Assembly: GCA_021324355.1 (NCBI GenBank)
Contig: JAJPJD010000026.1
Coordinates: 1-64,000 of the forward strand
Direction: 5' to 3'
DNA: 64,000 nt
Source of the DNA: Actinomycetota bacterium
GTDB lineage: Bacteria > Actinomycetota > Acidimicrobiia > Acidimicrobiales > RAAP-2
Shown here: positions 1 through 8,321 of the stretch, in pieces
Layout: each line of letters begins with the position of its first letter
How positions within the stretch are numbered: the stretch's first letter is position 1
Notes under the pieces: generated by a model
Told to the model about the DNA's origin: nothing
What the model saw: the letters and a program-made list of their open reading frames with translations, nothing else
Databases searched by the model: none
Translations under genes and position numbers: made by a program

Positions 1-155
1 CCGGCGGGGTCGGCACCCTCGAGCACCTCCGGTCGCTGGCGGCGGTGCGCTCGGCCGACGGGCGCGGCCTGGAGGGCGTCGTGGTCGGGACCGCCCTGGT
101 CAACGGGGCGTTCGGGGTGAGCGAGGCGGTTGCGGCGTGCGCGTCGTCCGGGTGA
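1..155 (+). CDS. hisA: HisA, phosphoribosylformimino-AICAR isomerase, C-terminal end (partial)
   Basis: The reading frame that enters at base 3 encodes about 50 residues and stops at 153-155. It begins GGVGTLEHL and continues with [13 protein letters not shown], the phosphate-binding end of the HisA/HisF (beta-alpha)8 barrel. HisA isomerises ProFAR to PRFAR in histidine synthesis in the cytoplasm. It overlaps the hisF start by 19 bases, so the two are surely one operon. The rest of the gene is outside the window. In many actinobacteria this enzyme (PriA) also does the TrpF reaction; a separate trpF lies 5.5 kb downstream here, so a single-function HisA is the simpler reading, but the residues that would decide this are not visible. 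Confidence 0.85.
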   Translation, partial: GGVGTLEHLRSLAAVRSADGRGLEGVVVGTALVNGAFGVSEAVAACASSG

Positions 156-925
156 TCCCCTGCCTGGACGTGACCGGCGGCCGGGTGGTGAAGGGGGTCC
201 GCTTCGTGGAGCTTGCGGACGCCGGCGACCCGGTCGAGCTGGCCGCCCGGTACGACCAGGCCGGAGCCGACGAGCTCACGTTCCTCGACATCACCGCTTC
301 GGCCGAGGGCCGGCGGACCATGGTCGAGGTGGTGGCCCGGACCGCCGAGCAGGTGTTCATCCCGCTCACCGTGGGTGGGGGGGTCCGCAGCGTCGAGGAC
401 GTTCGCCGCCTCCTGCGGGCCGGCGCGGACAAGGTCTCGGTGAACACCGCCGCGCTGGCCGATCCCGAGCTCATTCGGCGGCTGGCCGAGGAGTTCGGGT
501 CCCAGTGCGTGGTGGTCGCGGTGGACGCCAAGCGCCGCGTCGGCGGGGGATGGGAGGTCTACACCCACGGTGGGCGTCGGGCGACCGGCATCGACGCGCT
601 GGCGTGGTGCGTTCGGGCCGCCGAACTGGGAGCGGGCGAGGTCCTCCTCACCTCGATGGACCGGGACGGGACCCGCGACGGGTACGACCTCGAGCTCACC
701 GCGGCGGTCACCGGCGCCCTGGAGGTCCCGGTGGTGGCCTCCGGGGGGGTGGGGACCCTCGACCACCTGGTGCAGGGGGCCCTGGTCGGGGGGGCCGATG
801 CGCTGCTGGCGGCGTCGATCTTCCACACCGGCCAGCACAGCGTGGCCGAGGCCAAGGCCCACCTGGCGGCGGAGGGCGTGCTGGTGCGGCCGGCGCCAGC
901 GGAGCCGGGCTCAGCTGCCCGGTAG
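137..925 (+). CDS. hisF: HisF, imidazole glycerol phosphate synthase cyclase subunit
   Basis: This 262-residue protein matches the full length of HisF. It opens with RVIPCLDV followed by GGRVVKG, which carries the catalytic aspartate near residue 10, and has AVDAKRR with the second catalytic aspartate near residue 130. The barrel end shows [12 protein letters not shown] and a phosphate-binding [11 protein letters not shown]. With HisH it uses PRFAR and ammonia to make imidazole glycerol phosphate and AICAR. The GTG start lies inside the end of hisA. No hisH or hisI is in the window. Its 3' end overlaps the convergent peptidase gene by 15 bases. Confidence 0.97.
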   Translation: MRVVRVIPCLDVTGGRVVKGVRFVELADAGDPVELAARYDQAGADELTFLDITASAEGRRTMVEVVARTAEQVFIPLTVGGGVRSVEDVRRLLRAGADKVSVNTAALADPELIRRLAEEFGSQCVVVAVDAKRRVGGGWEVYTHGGRRATGIDALAWCVRAAELGAGEVLLTSMDRDGTRDGYDLELTAAVTGALEVPVVASGGVGTLDHLVQGALVGGADALLAASIFHTGQHSVAEAKAHLAAEGVLVRPAPAEPGSAAR

Positions 926-1618
926 CCGGCGGGGCTCGATCCGCTCCTCGGTGGCGCCGTCGCCGGACCGGGTGATGCGGTAGGCGGCCTTGCCCCGGAG
1001 CTCGGTGACCGCCTCCACCAGCTCGGTTCCCCGGTAGTACAGCCCCACGCCGTCGTCGGTGGCGTAGGCGTCGGGGAGCACCCCCTGGGCAACCAGTCGC
1101 AGCAGCGTCGGCCGCCGCTGGGGCTCCGAGTCGTGGTGGACACCGTTGGCGAAGGGGAGGAAGGCCAGGCCGTCGGTCACCGGCCGCAGCTCGGGTCCGA
1201 AGCTGTCGGTGGTCCCGCCGACGTGCCAGCAGATCGACCCGGCCGACACCCCGGCCAGGACCACCCCGGCCTCCCAGGCGGCTCGCAGCGCCCGGTCGTA
1301 GCGGTGGAGCCGCCACAGGGCGAGCAGGTTGGCCACGCTGCCGCCGCCCACCCACACCACGTCGTGGTCGAGGAGGAAGCCGGCGGGGTCGGCCACGTTG
1401 GGCATCGGGAAGACGTTGAGGAACCGGACCGCGACCCCGGCCGCCTCAGCCGCTTCGGCGAAGAAGGCCTGGCTGAAGCGCTGGTCACCCGACGCGGTGT
1501 CGATCGCGCAGAGCCGGGGCCGTCCCGCCGACCCCGACAGGTCGATCGCGAAGCGCAGCAGGGGGCCGAGCTCGAGGCGGGTGCGGGTCCCGGCCCGCAG
1601 GCCACCCGAGGTGGCCAC
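911..1618 (-). CDS. Peptidase E-like serine peptidase (family S51)
   Basis: The protein has the S51/class I glutamine-amidotransferase-like fold signature: a nucleophile elbow [10 protein letters not shown], the preceding strand [14 protein letters not shown], and [10 protein letters not shown] holding the probable catalytic histidine. Family members such as PepE cleave Asp-X dipeptides; cyanophycinase is a relative. I chose the GTG at 1618, which gives about 235 residues starting [10 protein letters not shown]; the frame is open further upstream but has no better start before the promoter of the divergent gene. It converges on hisF. Substrate is unknown. Confidence 0.75.
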   Translation of the reverse strand: MATSGGLRAGTRTRLELGPLLRFAIDLSGSAGRPRLCAIDTASGDQRFSQAFFAEAAEAAGVAVRFLNVFPMPNVADPAGFLLDHDVVWVGGGSVANLLALWRLHRYDRALRAAWEAGVVLAGVSAGSICWHVGGTTDSFGPELRPVTDGLAFLPFANGVHHDSEPQRRPTLLRLVAQGVLPDAYATDDGVGLYYRGTELVEAVTELRGKAAYRITRSGDGATEERIEPRRLPGS

Positions 1619-1697
1619 GATGGTGGGGGCGTCGGCGGCGATGCCCGGCCACCCTAGGGCCCGCGGCGCCCTGCCGGAGCGGGCCGGGACGATGCGG

Positions 1698-1703
1698 TAC
1701 CGT
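1698..1703 (+). promoter_or_regulatory. -10 element TACCGT for the GroES-like gene
   Basis: TACCGT sits 6 bases before the GTG at 1710. It is one of a set of equally placed TANNNT hexamers in this window, and it argues for leaderless translation from 1710 instead of the in-frame ATG at 1692, which lies upstream of the expected transcript start. Confidence 0.5.
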
Positions 1704-1709
1704 GCCCGT

Positions 1710-2054
1710 GTGGAACCACCGGAGGTGCGAGGCCCCGGCAACCCCAAGCAGCCGATCACCGTCCTGTTCGACCGGGTCCTGGTCCAGGTGGCCCAGGGCG
1801 ACGGGGAACGCCGGTCGCGCGCCGGCATCCTCATCCCGGCGACCGCGCAGGTGTCCCGGCGGCTGGTCTGGGCCGAAGTGGTCGCGGTCGGTCCGCACGT
1901 CCGGGCGGTCAAGGCTGGCGACAAGGTCCTGTTCAACCCCGAGGACCGCTTCGAGGTCGAGGTCCAAGGCGAGGAGTACGTCATCTTGCGCGAGCGCGAC
2001 GTCCACGCGGTGGCCTCGGATCGCAACGACAGCGGGACCGGCCTGTACCTGTGA
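1710..2054 (+). CDS. GroES-like co-chaperonin family protein
   Basis: About 114 residues resembling the GroES/Cpn10 fold: ITVLFDRVLVQ at the N-terminal strand, AGILIPATAQ in place of the usual GIVLPD segment, AEVVAVGPHVRAVKAGDKVLF as the classic core, and EEYVILRERDVHAVA at the end. True GroES is normally next to groEL, which is absent here, and the mobile loop region is diverged, so this is likely a paralogue of unknown partner. It is followed after 37 bases by trpE and may be cotranscribed with it. Confidence 0.75.
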   Translation: MEPPEVRGPGNPKQPITVLFDRVLVQVAQGDGERRSRAGILIPATAQVSRRLVWAEVVAVGPHVRAVKAGDKVLFNPEDRFEVEVQGEEYVILRERDVHAVASDRNDSGTGLYL

Positions 2055-2091
2055 CCGACCGGGGCGGGCCCGGGTCGGGCGGGGGCCCGGC

Positions 2092-3669
2092 TTGAGCGTC
2101 CGGCTGAGCGGCGAGCCGGCGCCCGAAGACGTCGCGGGCGTGCCGCTGCGGTGCTCCCCGGGCAAAGAGGAGTTCTCCCGCCTGGCTGCCGAGCATGGGA
2201 TCGTGCCGGTGTGGGCCGAGATGGTGGCTGACACCCTGACCCCGGTGGCTGCCTTCCGCCATGTGGTCGGCGACGGGGTGGGGTTCCTGCTCGAGTCGGT
2301 GGAGGGCGGGGAGCGCTGGGGCCGGTTCTCCTTCGTCGGCCGGGCCCCGCTGGCCACCATGGTCGCCCGGGGGCGCTCGGTTCGGGCGACCGGCGTCCTG
2401 CCGGTCCCCACCGGCGACGCCGGCATCCTGGCGGCACTCGAGGGGTTGCTCGAGGCCCACCGGTCACCGGCCATCGAGGGGCTCCCGCCGCTGTTCGCCG
2501 GGGTGGTCGGCTACCTCGGCTACGACGTGGTGCGCGAGGTCGAGCGGTTACCCAACGTCCCCCCCGACGACCAGGGGTACCCCGATGCCGGCCTGCTGGT
2601 GATTGGGCAGCTGTGCGCGTTCGACCACTGGCGGCAGCGGGTGGTGCTGGTCGACAACGTCGTGGTCGACCGGGCGTGGTCGGCGGCGGAGCTCGAAGCC
2701 GCCTACCACGCCGCCGCCGCCCGCCTGGGCGCGTTGGCCGCCGACTGCCTCCGGCCCACCGCCGAGCTGCCGCTGTCGCCGCCCGACGGCGTGGAGCCAG
2801 TGCGCGACGTTCGACGGACGATGACCTCGGCCAAGTTCTGCCAGGCGGTCGAGGTAGCCAAGGAGCACATCGCGGCCGGGGACATCTTCCAGGTCGTGCT
2901 GTCCCAGCGCTACGACGTGGAGCTCGGGGCCGATCCCTTCGACGTCTACCGCTGCCTGCGCCTGCTCAACCCGAGCCCGTATCTGTACTTCGTGCGCCTG
3001 GACGAGCTGACCGTGGTGGGCTCCTCCCCCGAGCCGATGGTGCGGCTACGAGACGGCGTGGTGACCTCCCGGCCCATCGCCGGCTCCCGCCCGCGCGGCC
3101 GCTCGGCCCGCGAGGACGAGCTGGCCGCGGCCCAGCTGCTGGAGGACCCCAAGGAGCGGGCCGAGCACGTCATGCTGGTGGACCTGGCCCGCAACGACGT
3201 CGGGCGGGTGGTGCGCTTCGGGACCGAGAAGGTCGAGGAGTTCATGACGGTCGAGCGCTACAGCCACATCATGCACCTCACCTCCCAGGTCACCGGCGCC
3301 CTGCGGGAGGACAAGGGTCCCATCGACGTCCTGCGGGCGACGCTGCCGGCCGGCACCCTGTCGGGGGCGCCCAAGGTTCGAGCCATGGAGATCATCGACG
3401 AGCTGGAGCCGACCAAGCGAGGGGTCTACGGCGGGGTGGTGGGCTACCTCGACTTCTCGGGGAACCTGGACACCGCGATCGCGATCCGGACCATGGTGGT
3501 GTCCCCCGACGGCCGGGCCTCGGTCCAGGCCGGAGCCGGCATCGTGGCCGACAGCGACCCGGCCACCGAGGACGCCGAGTGCGCCCACAAGGCGGCCGCC
3601 CTGCTGGCCGCGCTGGCGGCCGCCCGCCGCATGGGGACGCAGCGACCGGCTGGAGGCGCAGCGCCGTGA
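2092..3669 (+). CDS. trpE: TrpE, anthranilate synthase component I
   Basis: About 525 residues, normal for TrpE. The N-terminal domain (first 180 residues or so) is followed by the chorismate-binding domain with PIAGSRPRGRS, LVDLARNDVGRV, GTLSGAPKVRAMEIIDELEP and GAGIVADSDP, all diagnostic of anthranilate/aminodeoxychorismate synthases. It makes anthranilate from chorismate with ammonia from TrpG. The TTG start is preceded by a GGGCGGGGG tract; no ATG or GTG fits better. It shares GTGA with the ygfZ start. No trpG or trpD is in the window, so these must be elsewhere. Confidence 0.95.
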   Translation: MSVRLSGEPAPEDVAGVPLRCSPGKEEFSRLAAEHGIVPVWAEMVADTLTPVAAFRHVVGDGVGFLLESVEGGERWGRFSFVGRAPLATMVARGRSVRATGVLPVPTGDAGILAALEGLLEAHRSPAIEGLPPLFAGVVGYLGYDVVREVERLPNVPPDDQGYPDAGLLVIGQLCAFDHWRQRVVLVDNVVVDRAWSAAELEAAYHAAAARLGALAADCLRPTAELPLSPPDGVEPVRDVRRTMTSAKFCQAVEVAKEHIAAGDIFQVVLSQRYDVELGADPFDVYRCLRLLNPSPYLYFVRLDELTVVGSSPEPMVRLRDGVVTSRPIAGSRPRGRSAREDELAAAQLLEDPKERAEHVMLVDLARNDVGRVVRFGTEKVEEFMTVERYSHIMHLTSQVTGALREDKGPIDVLRATLPAGTLSGAPKVRAMEIIDELEPTKRGVYGGVVGYLDFSGNLDTAIAIRTMVVSPDGRASVQAGAGIVADSDPATEDAECAHKAAALLAALAAARRMGTQRPAGGAAP

Positions 3670-4583
3670 CCCTCGACGCCGACTACCGGCACCTGCGCCA
3701 CGACGCCGCCGCCTTTGGGCCGACCCGAGACGTGGTCGCGGTGGTCGGCCCGGACGCCCCGGCCTACCTCCAGGGCCAGTGCAGCCAGGACCTGGCTGGG
3801 CTGGCGCCAGGGCAGGCGGTGGACACTTTCTTGCTCTCGCCTGAGGGCCGGGTCGAGGTGCTGGCCCGGGTGGTCCGGACGGGTGAGGACGCGTTCTTCC
3901 TCGACACCGACGCCGGCCACGCCGAGGCCTTGGTGGCCCGGCTGCGGCGATTCGTGCTCCGGTCGAAGCTGACCATCGAGCAGACCGGATGGACCGCCGT
4001 CTCGGTTCGTGGCCCGAGGGCCAAGGAGTGGCCCGGCCTCGGGGCGTCGGTGGTGGCGGCGGTCGACTGGCCGGGGTGGGGTGGGGTCGACCTCCTCGGG
4101 CCGCCGGACGAGGTGGAGGTCCCGGCCGAGCTGGCGCGGAGCGGCGGGGAGGCGTGGGAGGCGGCGCGGATCGAGTCCGGCGTCCCGGTCATGGGCCGAG
4201 AGGTCGGCACCGGCGAGATCCCGGCCGAGACCGGGCTGGTCGGGCGGACGGTGAGTTTCACCAAAGGCTGCTTCACCGGCCAGGAGCTGGTGGCCCGCAT
4301 GGACGCCAGGGGGAGTGCGGCCCCGCACCGCCTGGCCGGGCTGGTCCTGGAGGGCGAGGTCGACCCGTCCACGCTGCTCGGCGCCGGCCTGGCGCCCGCG
4401 GGGGCCGGGCGCGCCCTCGGCCGGGTGACCTCGGCCGCCTTCTGCCCCGGCCTCGGCCAGGTCGGGGCGCTGGCCTACGTGCACCGGAGCGTCACGGTCC
4501 CCGGCCGAGTCCGGGTGGTGGGCGACCGGATCCCGGCCAGCGCCGCGCCGTGGGCCGAGGTCCGGCCGCTCCCGCTGATCTGA
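3666..4583 (+). CDS. ygfZ: YgfZ/GcvT-like folate-binding protein
   Basis: About 305 residues of the YgfZ family (COG0354), related to the aminomethyltransferase GcvT. The signature KGCFTGQELVARM near residue 200 matches the K-G-C-Y-x-G-Q-E motif of the family. The N-terminal YLQGQCSQDLAGL segment is also typical. YgfZ binds tetrahydrofolate and supports iron-sulfur enzymes such as MiaB in E. coli. The GTG start overlaps the trpE stop (GTGA), so it is translationally coupled to trpE. Why it should be coupled to tryptophan synthesis is not evident. Confidence 0.88.
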   Translation: MTLDADYRHLRHDAAAFGPTRDVVAVVGPDAPAYLQGQCSQDLAGLAPGQAVDTFLLSPEGRVEVLARVVRTGEDAFFLDTDAGHAEALVARLRRFVLRSKLTIEQTGWTAVSVRGPRAKEWPGLGASVVAAVDWPGWGGVDLLGPPDEVEVPAELARSGGEAWEAARIESGVPVMGREVGTGEIPAETGLVGRTVSFTKGCFTGQELVARMDARGSAAPHRLAGLVLEGEVDPSTLLGAGLAPAGAGRALGRVTSAAFCPGLGQVGALAYVHRSVTVPGRVRVVGDRIPASAAPWAEVRPLPLI

Positions 4584-4844
4584 GATCTGAGCGGATTCGC
4601 CAGGAACGGCGTGACCGGCAGCGTCGAGGCGCGACGACGAGCAGTCGCAGTCTCCCTGCTGGCGCGCCCGACGCCGGTTGCAGCGCCGTCCGACCGGCGA
4701 GGGGCCACGCCCGGCGTCGGTCGGCGAGCCAGCCGCCGGCAGATCCCGGCGGCCCGCCCCGAGGAGCGCAGGTGCCTCGTGAGCTCGCCGATCGAAGGCT
4801 GAGGGTTCTCGGGGCCGCAAGGGGCCCCAGGTACGCTGGCACCG
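4584..4844. other. Intergenic region between ygfZ and trpC
   Basis: About 260 bases without a supportable gene. I see no leader peptide with tryptophan codons, so classical trp attenuation is not supported. The last 34 bases hold an inverted repeat and a -10 element, listed separately. Several short frames run through it on both strands but show no family features. Confidence 0.6.
4811..4837 (+). promoter_or_regulatory. trpC promoter with an adjacent inverted repeat
   Basis: TACGCT at 4832-4837 is 7 bases before the trpC ATG, as expected for a leaderless promoter. Just upstream, GGGGCC (4811-4816) and GGCCCC (4823-4828) form a perfect 6-bp inverted repeat with a 6-base spacer, covering the area between the -35 and -10 positions. 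It could be a repressor operator for the trp operon or a weak terminator for ygfZ; the sequence does not decide. Confidence 0.45.
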
Positions 4845-5660
4845 ATGGCCAACTACCTGGCTGGCATCATTGCCGCGCATCGGGCCGCTGCCGAGGCCGA
4901 CGACCGCGACGTCGACCAGCTCGTCGCCCAGGCGCTGGCCGCCCCGCCGACTGGCGGGTTCTCGGCCTCGATCGAGGCTCGGGCGGCCACTGGGCTGGCG
5001 GTGATCGCCGAGGTCAAGCGGCGGTCCCCGTCGCGCGGGGATCTGGACCCGAGCCTGGATCCAGCCGAGCTGGCCGTGGCGTACGCGGCCGGCGGGGCCA
5101 CCTGCCTGTCGGTGCTGACCGACGGGCCCTCCTTCGGAGGATCCCCGGAGGACCTGGTGGCAGCCAAGGCGGCGTGCGGCCTGCCCACCTTGCGCAAGGA
5201 CTTCACGGTCTGCCGGGCCGACGTGTGCGATGCCAGGCTGATGGGTGCCGACGCGGTGCTGCTCATCGTGGCCGCCCTGAGCGACGCCGAGCTGGTCGAG
5301 CTGCTGGGGCTGGCGGCCGTCTTGGGGCTGGATGCCCTGGTCGAGGTGCACGACGAGCGGGAGCTGGCGCGGGCGTTGGAGGCGGGCGCCCGCCTGGTCG
5401 GCGTGAACCAGCGGGACCTGCGCACCTTCTCGGTCGACCACCAGCGGGCCGAGGAGCTGGCGTCCCGGATTCCGGCCTACGCGGTCGCGGTGGCCGAGTC
5501 CGGGGTCCGCGACGCGGCCGATGCCGCCCGCCTGGCCGATGCTGGGTTCCAGGCGGTCCTGGTGGGCGAGACCCTGCTGCGAGCGGCCAACCGTAGCGAC
5601 GCGGTGCGAGCGTTGGCCGGCCACCCGGTGGGCAGGCGACGGGCCACCGTGGCGCCGTGA
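4845..5660 (+). CDS. trpC: TrpC, indole-3-glycerol phosphate synthase
   Basis: A 271-residue single-function IGPS. Visible active-site segments are VIAEVKRRSPSRGDL (the catalytic lysine strand), TLRKDF (second lysine), LIVAAL, LVEVHDE, GVNQRDL and VAESGV. It closes the indole ring of CdRP. It is the first gene of a four-gene unit and appears leaderless. The GTG of trpF overlaps its stop codon. The C-terminal tail after ANRSDAV is arginine-rich and not conserved. Confidence 0.96.
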   Translation: MANYLAGIIAAHRAAAEADDRDVDQLVAQALAAPPTGGFSASIEARAATGLAVIAEVKRRSPSRGDLDPSLDPAELAVAYAAGGATCLSVLTDGPSFGGSPEDLVAAKAACGLPTLRKDFTVCRADVCDARLMGADAVLLIVAALSDAELVELLGLAAVLGLDALVEVHDERELARALEAGARLVGVNQRDLRTFSVDHQRAEELASRIPAYAVAVAESGVRDAADAARLADAGFQAVLVGETLLRAANRSDAVRALAGHPVGRRRATVAP

Positions 5661-6337
5661 GCAGCGGCCTGGCGATCAAGATCTGCGGGATCACCTCGGA
5701 GGCCGACGCGCTGGTGGCCGTCGGCCTCGGGGCCGACGCGCTGGGGTTCGTGTTCGCGCCGTCCCCCCGGCAGATGACGCCAGGGGCAGTGGCCGACATC
5801 GTGAAGCGGTTGCCCGAGGAGGTCCTCACGGTTGGGGTCTTTCGGGACGAGTCCCCCAAGCGGGTGGTCGAGATCGCCAACACGGTCGGGCTGGGGGCGG
5901 TCCAGCTCCATGGGCACGAGTCGGTCGAGGACACCCGGTGGGTTGCCGAGCGGGTGGGCATCACCATCAAGGCGTTCACGGCTGGCGAACCGGCGATCGG
6001 CCGGTTCGAGGAGTTCGGCTGCCGCTTCCTGCTGGTCGACAGTCCCAGCCCGGGCTCGGGCCAGGTCTTCGACTGGCGCCTGGCCGAGGGCGTGGTCGAC
6101 CATCGGCGGATGTTCGTCTCCGGTGGCTTGCGCCCGGACAACGTGGCCCAGGCCGTCCTGCACCTTCGCCCCTACGGGGTCGACGTCTCGAGCGGGGTCG
6201 AGCGGTCCCCGGGCGTGAAGGACCCACGGGCAATCGACGCGTTCATCAGAGCAGCCCGGGCCGCCGGGGAGCAGCTGGCCCAGGAGCACGAGCAGGCAGA
6301 GGGGCCCGCCCCCTACGACTGGCTGCTTGACCGATGA
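5657..6337 (+). CDS. trpF: TrpF, phosphoribosylanthranilate isomerase
   Basis: A 226-residue protein with the PRAI hallmarks: IKICGIT with the catalytic cysteine near residue 10, [37 protein letters not shown] with the catalytic aspartate, [11 protein letters not shown] and [15 protein letters not shown]. It converts PRA to CdRP. Streptomyces and Mycobacterium lack TrpF and use PriA, so a dedicated gene is informative about lineage. A C-terminal tail of about 20 residues beyond the usual end is present. GTGA and ATGA overlaps couple it to trpC and trpB. Confidence 0.95.
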   Translation: MSSGLAIKICGITSEADALVAVGLGADALGFVFAPSPRQMTPGAVADIVKRLPEEVLTVGVFRDESPKRVVEIANTVGLGAVQLHGHESVEDTRWVAERVGITIKAFTAGEPAIGRFEEFGCRFLLVDSPSPGSGQVFDWRLAEGVVDHRRMFVSGGLRPDNVAQAVLHLRPYGVDVSSGVERSPGVKDPRAIDAFIRAARAAGEQLAQEHEQAEGPAPYDWLLDR

Positions 6338-7536
6338 GCGGGCACGGCGGTGCTCCCGGGGCCATGGCCAGGCCGGGCCCCGACGGGCGTTTTGGGGAGT
6401 TCGGCGGCCGCTTCGTCCCCGAGTCGTTGGTGCCGGCGTGCCTCGAGCTCGAGGCGGCGTTCGACGAGGCCTGGGCCGACCCGGCCTTTCGCCGGCGCCT
6501 CGACGACTTGCTGGCCCACTACGGTGGCCGCCCGACCCCGCTGACCGAGTGCCGGCGGCTGTCCGAGCGGCTCGGCGTGCGGGTGGTCCTCAAGCGCGAG
6601 GACCTGGCCCACACTGGCTCGCACAAGCTGAACAACGTCGTCGGGCAGGCCCTGCTGACCGAGCGGATGGGCAAGCGTCGGATGGTCGCCGAGACCGGTG
6701 CCGGCCAGCACGGGGTGGCTGCGGCGACCGCGGCGGCCCTGCTCGGCCTGGCGTGCACCGTCTTCATGGGCGAGGTCGACACCGAGCGCCAGGCGCTCAA
6801 CGTGTTTCGGATGGAGCTGCTCGGGGCCGAGGTCCGCACGGTGCGCAGCGGCAGCCGGACGCTCAAGGACGCGGTGAACGAGGCGCTCCGGGAGTGGGTG
6901 GCCACCGTGGAGGACACCCACTACTGCGTGGGATCGGTCATGGGCCCGCACCCCTACCCCTACATGGTGCGCGAGCTGCAGCGGGTGGTGGGAGAGGAGG
7001 CCCGGCGGCAGTGCGAGACCCTGCTCGGTGGACCGCCCGACGTGGTGGTGGCCTGCGTCGGCGGGGGTTCGAACGCCGCCGGGACCTTCGCCGGGTTCGT
7101 CGACACCGGCGCCCGCCTGGTCGGGGTGGAGGCCGCAGGGGGTGCGGCCGCCACCAACGGGGTCCCCGGCGTCCTGCACGGGATGCGCTCCCGGCTGCTC
7201 CAGGACGAGGACGGCCAGATCCTGGAGGCCGAGTCGATCTCGGCCGGCCTGGACTATCCGGGCATCGGGCCCGAGCACGCCTATCTCGGCGCGATCGGGC
7301 GGGCCGAGTACCAGGTCGCCACCGACCAGGCCGTCCTCGAGGCCTTCACGTTGCTGTCGAGGACCGAGGGGATCATCCCGGCCCTGGAGCCGGCCCACGC
7401 CCTGGCCTGGGTGATCGCCGAAGCCGGACGCTCGATCCCGCCCGGTGCCACCGTGCTGGTCACCTTGTCGGGCCGCGGCGACAAGGACGTGGCCCAGGTG
7501 AAGGACCTGCTCGGCTCGTCCCAGCGCCAGCGGTGA
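6334..7536 (+). CDS. trpB: TrpB, tryptophan synthase beta chain
   Basis: A 400-residue TrpB1-type beta subunit. It has [13 protein letters not shown] at the N-terminus, [13 protein letters not shown] with the PLP lysine near residue 95, [11 protein letters not shown], the glycine-rich phosphate cradle [10 protein letters not shown], and DYPGIGPEH, which is the COMM domain/indole region. It condenses indole and serine. The ATG overlaps the trpF stop, and its own stop overlaps the trpA GTG. Confidence 0.97.
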   Translation: MSGHGGAPGAMARPGPDGRFGEFGGRFVPESLVPACLELEAAFDEAWADPAFRRRLDDLLAHYGGRPTPLTECRRLSERLGVRVVLKREDLAHTGSHKLNNVVGQALLTERMGKRRMVAETGAGQHGVAAATAAALLGLACTVFMGEVDTERQALNVFRMELLGAEVRTVRSGSRTLKDAVNEALREWVATVEDTHYCVGSVMGPHPYPYMVRELQRVVGEEARRQCETLLGGPPDVVVACVGGGSNAAGTFAGFVDTGARLVGVEAAGGAAATNGVPGVLHGMRSRLLQDEDGQILEAESISAGLDYPGIGPEHAYLGAIGRAEYQVATDQAVLEAFTLLSRTEGIIPALEPAHALAWVIAEAGRSIPPGATVLVTLSGRGDKDVAQVKDLLGSSQRQR

Positions 7537-8315
7537 GCGGGCCCGGCCGGCTGGAGGCGGCCCTGCGAGACCGCCGCGCCGAGGGCCGCAAGCTGCTCAT
7601 CCCCTACGTCATGGCCGGGATGGTGGCGGACTGGGTGCCGGTCCTCCAGGCGGTGGCCGCCGCCGGGGCCGACGCGATCGAGGTCGGTCTGCCCTTTTCC
7701 GACCCGATGCTGGACGGCCCGGTGATCCAGGCGGCCGGGCAGGCCGCCCTGCAGGCCGGCACGACGGTCGCCGGGGCGATCGATCGGCTGGCCACCGCCG
7801 ACCTCGGGGTCCCGGTGGTGGTCATGACCTACTACAACCTGGTCTTTCGCACCGGCCACCGCCGGTTCGCCGCCGCGCTGGCCAACGCCGGGGTGGCCGG
7901 AGCCTTGGTCCCGGACCTCTCCCTCGAGGAGGTGGACCCGTGGGCCGGCGCAGCCGACGACGCCGGGGTGGAGACCGTGCTCATGGTGGCTCCGCCGACC
8001 CCGCTCGATCGGGCCCGCCAGCTGGCACGGCGCGCCCGGGGCTTCCTCTACGCGGTGGCCCGGATGGGGGTGACCGGCGAGCGGGCGGACCTCGACGCCG
8101 AGGTCAGCGCGACGGTCGAACGGGCCCGCCAGGTCACCGACTTGCCGATCTGTGCCGGGATTGGGATCTCGACCCCGGCCCAGGCACGGGCCGTGAGCCA
8201 GGTGGCCGACGGGGTGGTGGTCGGGTCGGCGTTGGTTCGTCGGGTCCTCGAGGGGGCCGGGCCCGAGGGTGCCGGGAGCTTCGTGGCCGAGCTGCGGGCC
8301 GCCCTCGACGGCTGA
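7533..8315 (+). CDS. trpA: TrpA, tryptophan synthase alpha chain
   Basis: About 260 residues. The motif [18 protein letters not shown] holds the catalytic glutamate and aspartate (Glu49 and Asp60 in Salmonella numbering), followed by [23 protein letters not shown] and [13 protein letters not shown]. It cleaves indole-3-glycerol phosphate and passes indole to TrpB. The GTG start overlaps the trpB stop as GTGA. It ends 6 bases from the convergent fabF stop with no room for a terminator between them. Confidence 0.96.
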   Translation: MSGPGRLEAALRDRRAEGRKLLIPYVMAGMVADWVPVLQAVAAAGADAIEVGLPFSDPMLDGPVIQAAGQAALQAGTTVAGAIDRLATADLGVPVVVMTYYNLVFRTGHRRFAAALANAGVAGALVPDLSLEEVDPWAGAADDAGVETVLMVAPPTPLDRARQLARRARGFLYAVARMGVTGERADLDAEVSATVERARQVTDLPICAGIGISTPAQARAVSQVADGVVVGSALVRRVLEGAGPEGAGSFVAELRAALDG

Positions 8316-8321
8316 GCGGGG

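Noticed and set aside
911-2467. Peptidase E frame open to 2467 on the minus strand
   Set aside because: The upstream part is antisense to the GroES-like gene and trpE and is low-complexity; homology begins near TIVATSGG.
4584-4844. trp leader peptide or attenuator
   Set aside because: No short ORF with tandem tryptophan codons, and trpC appears leaderless.
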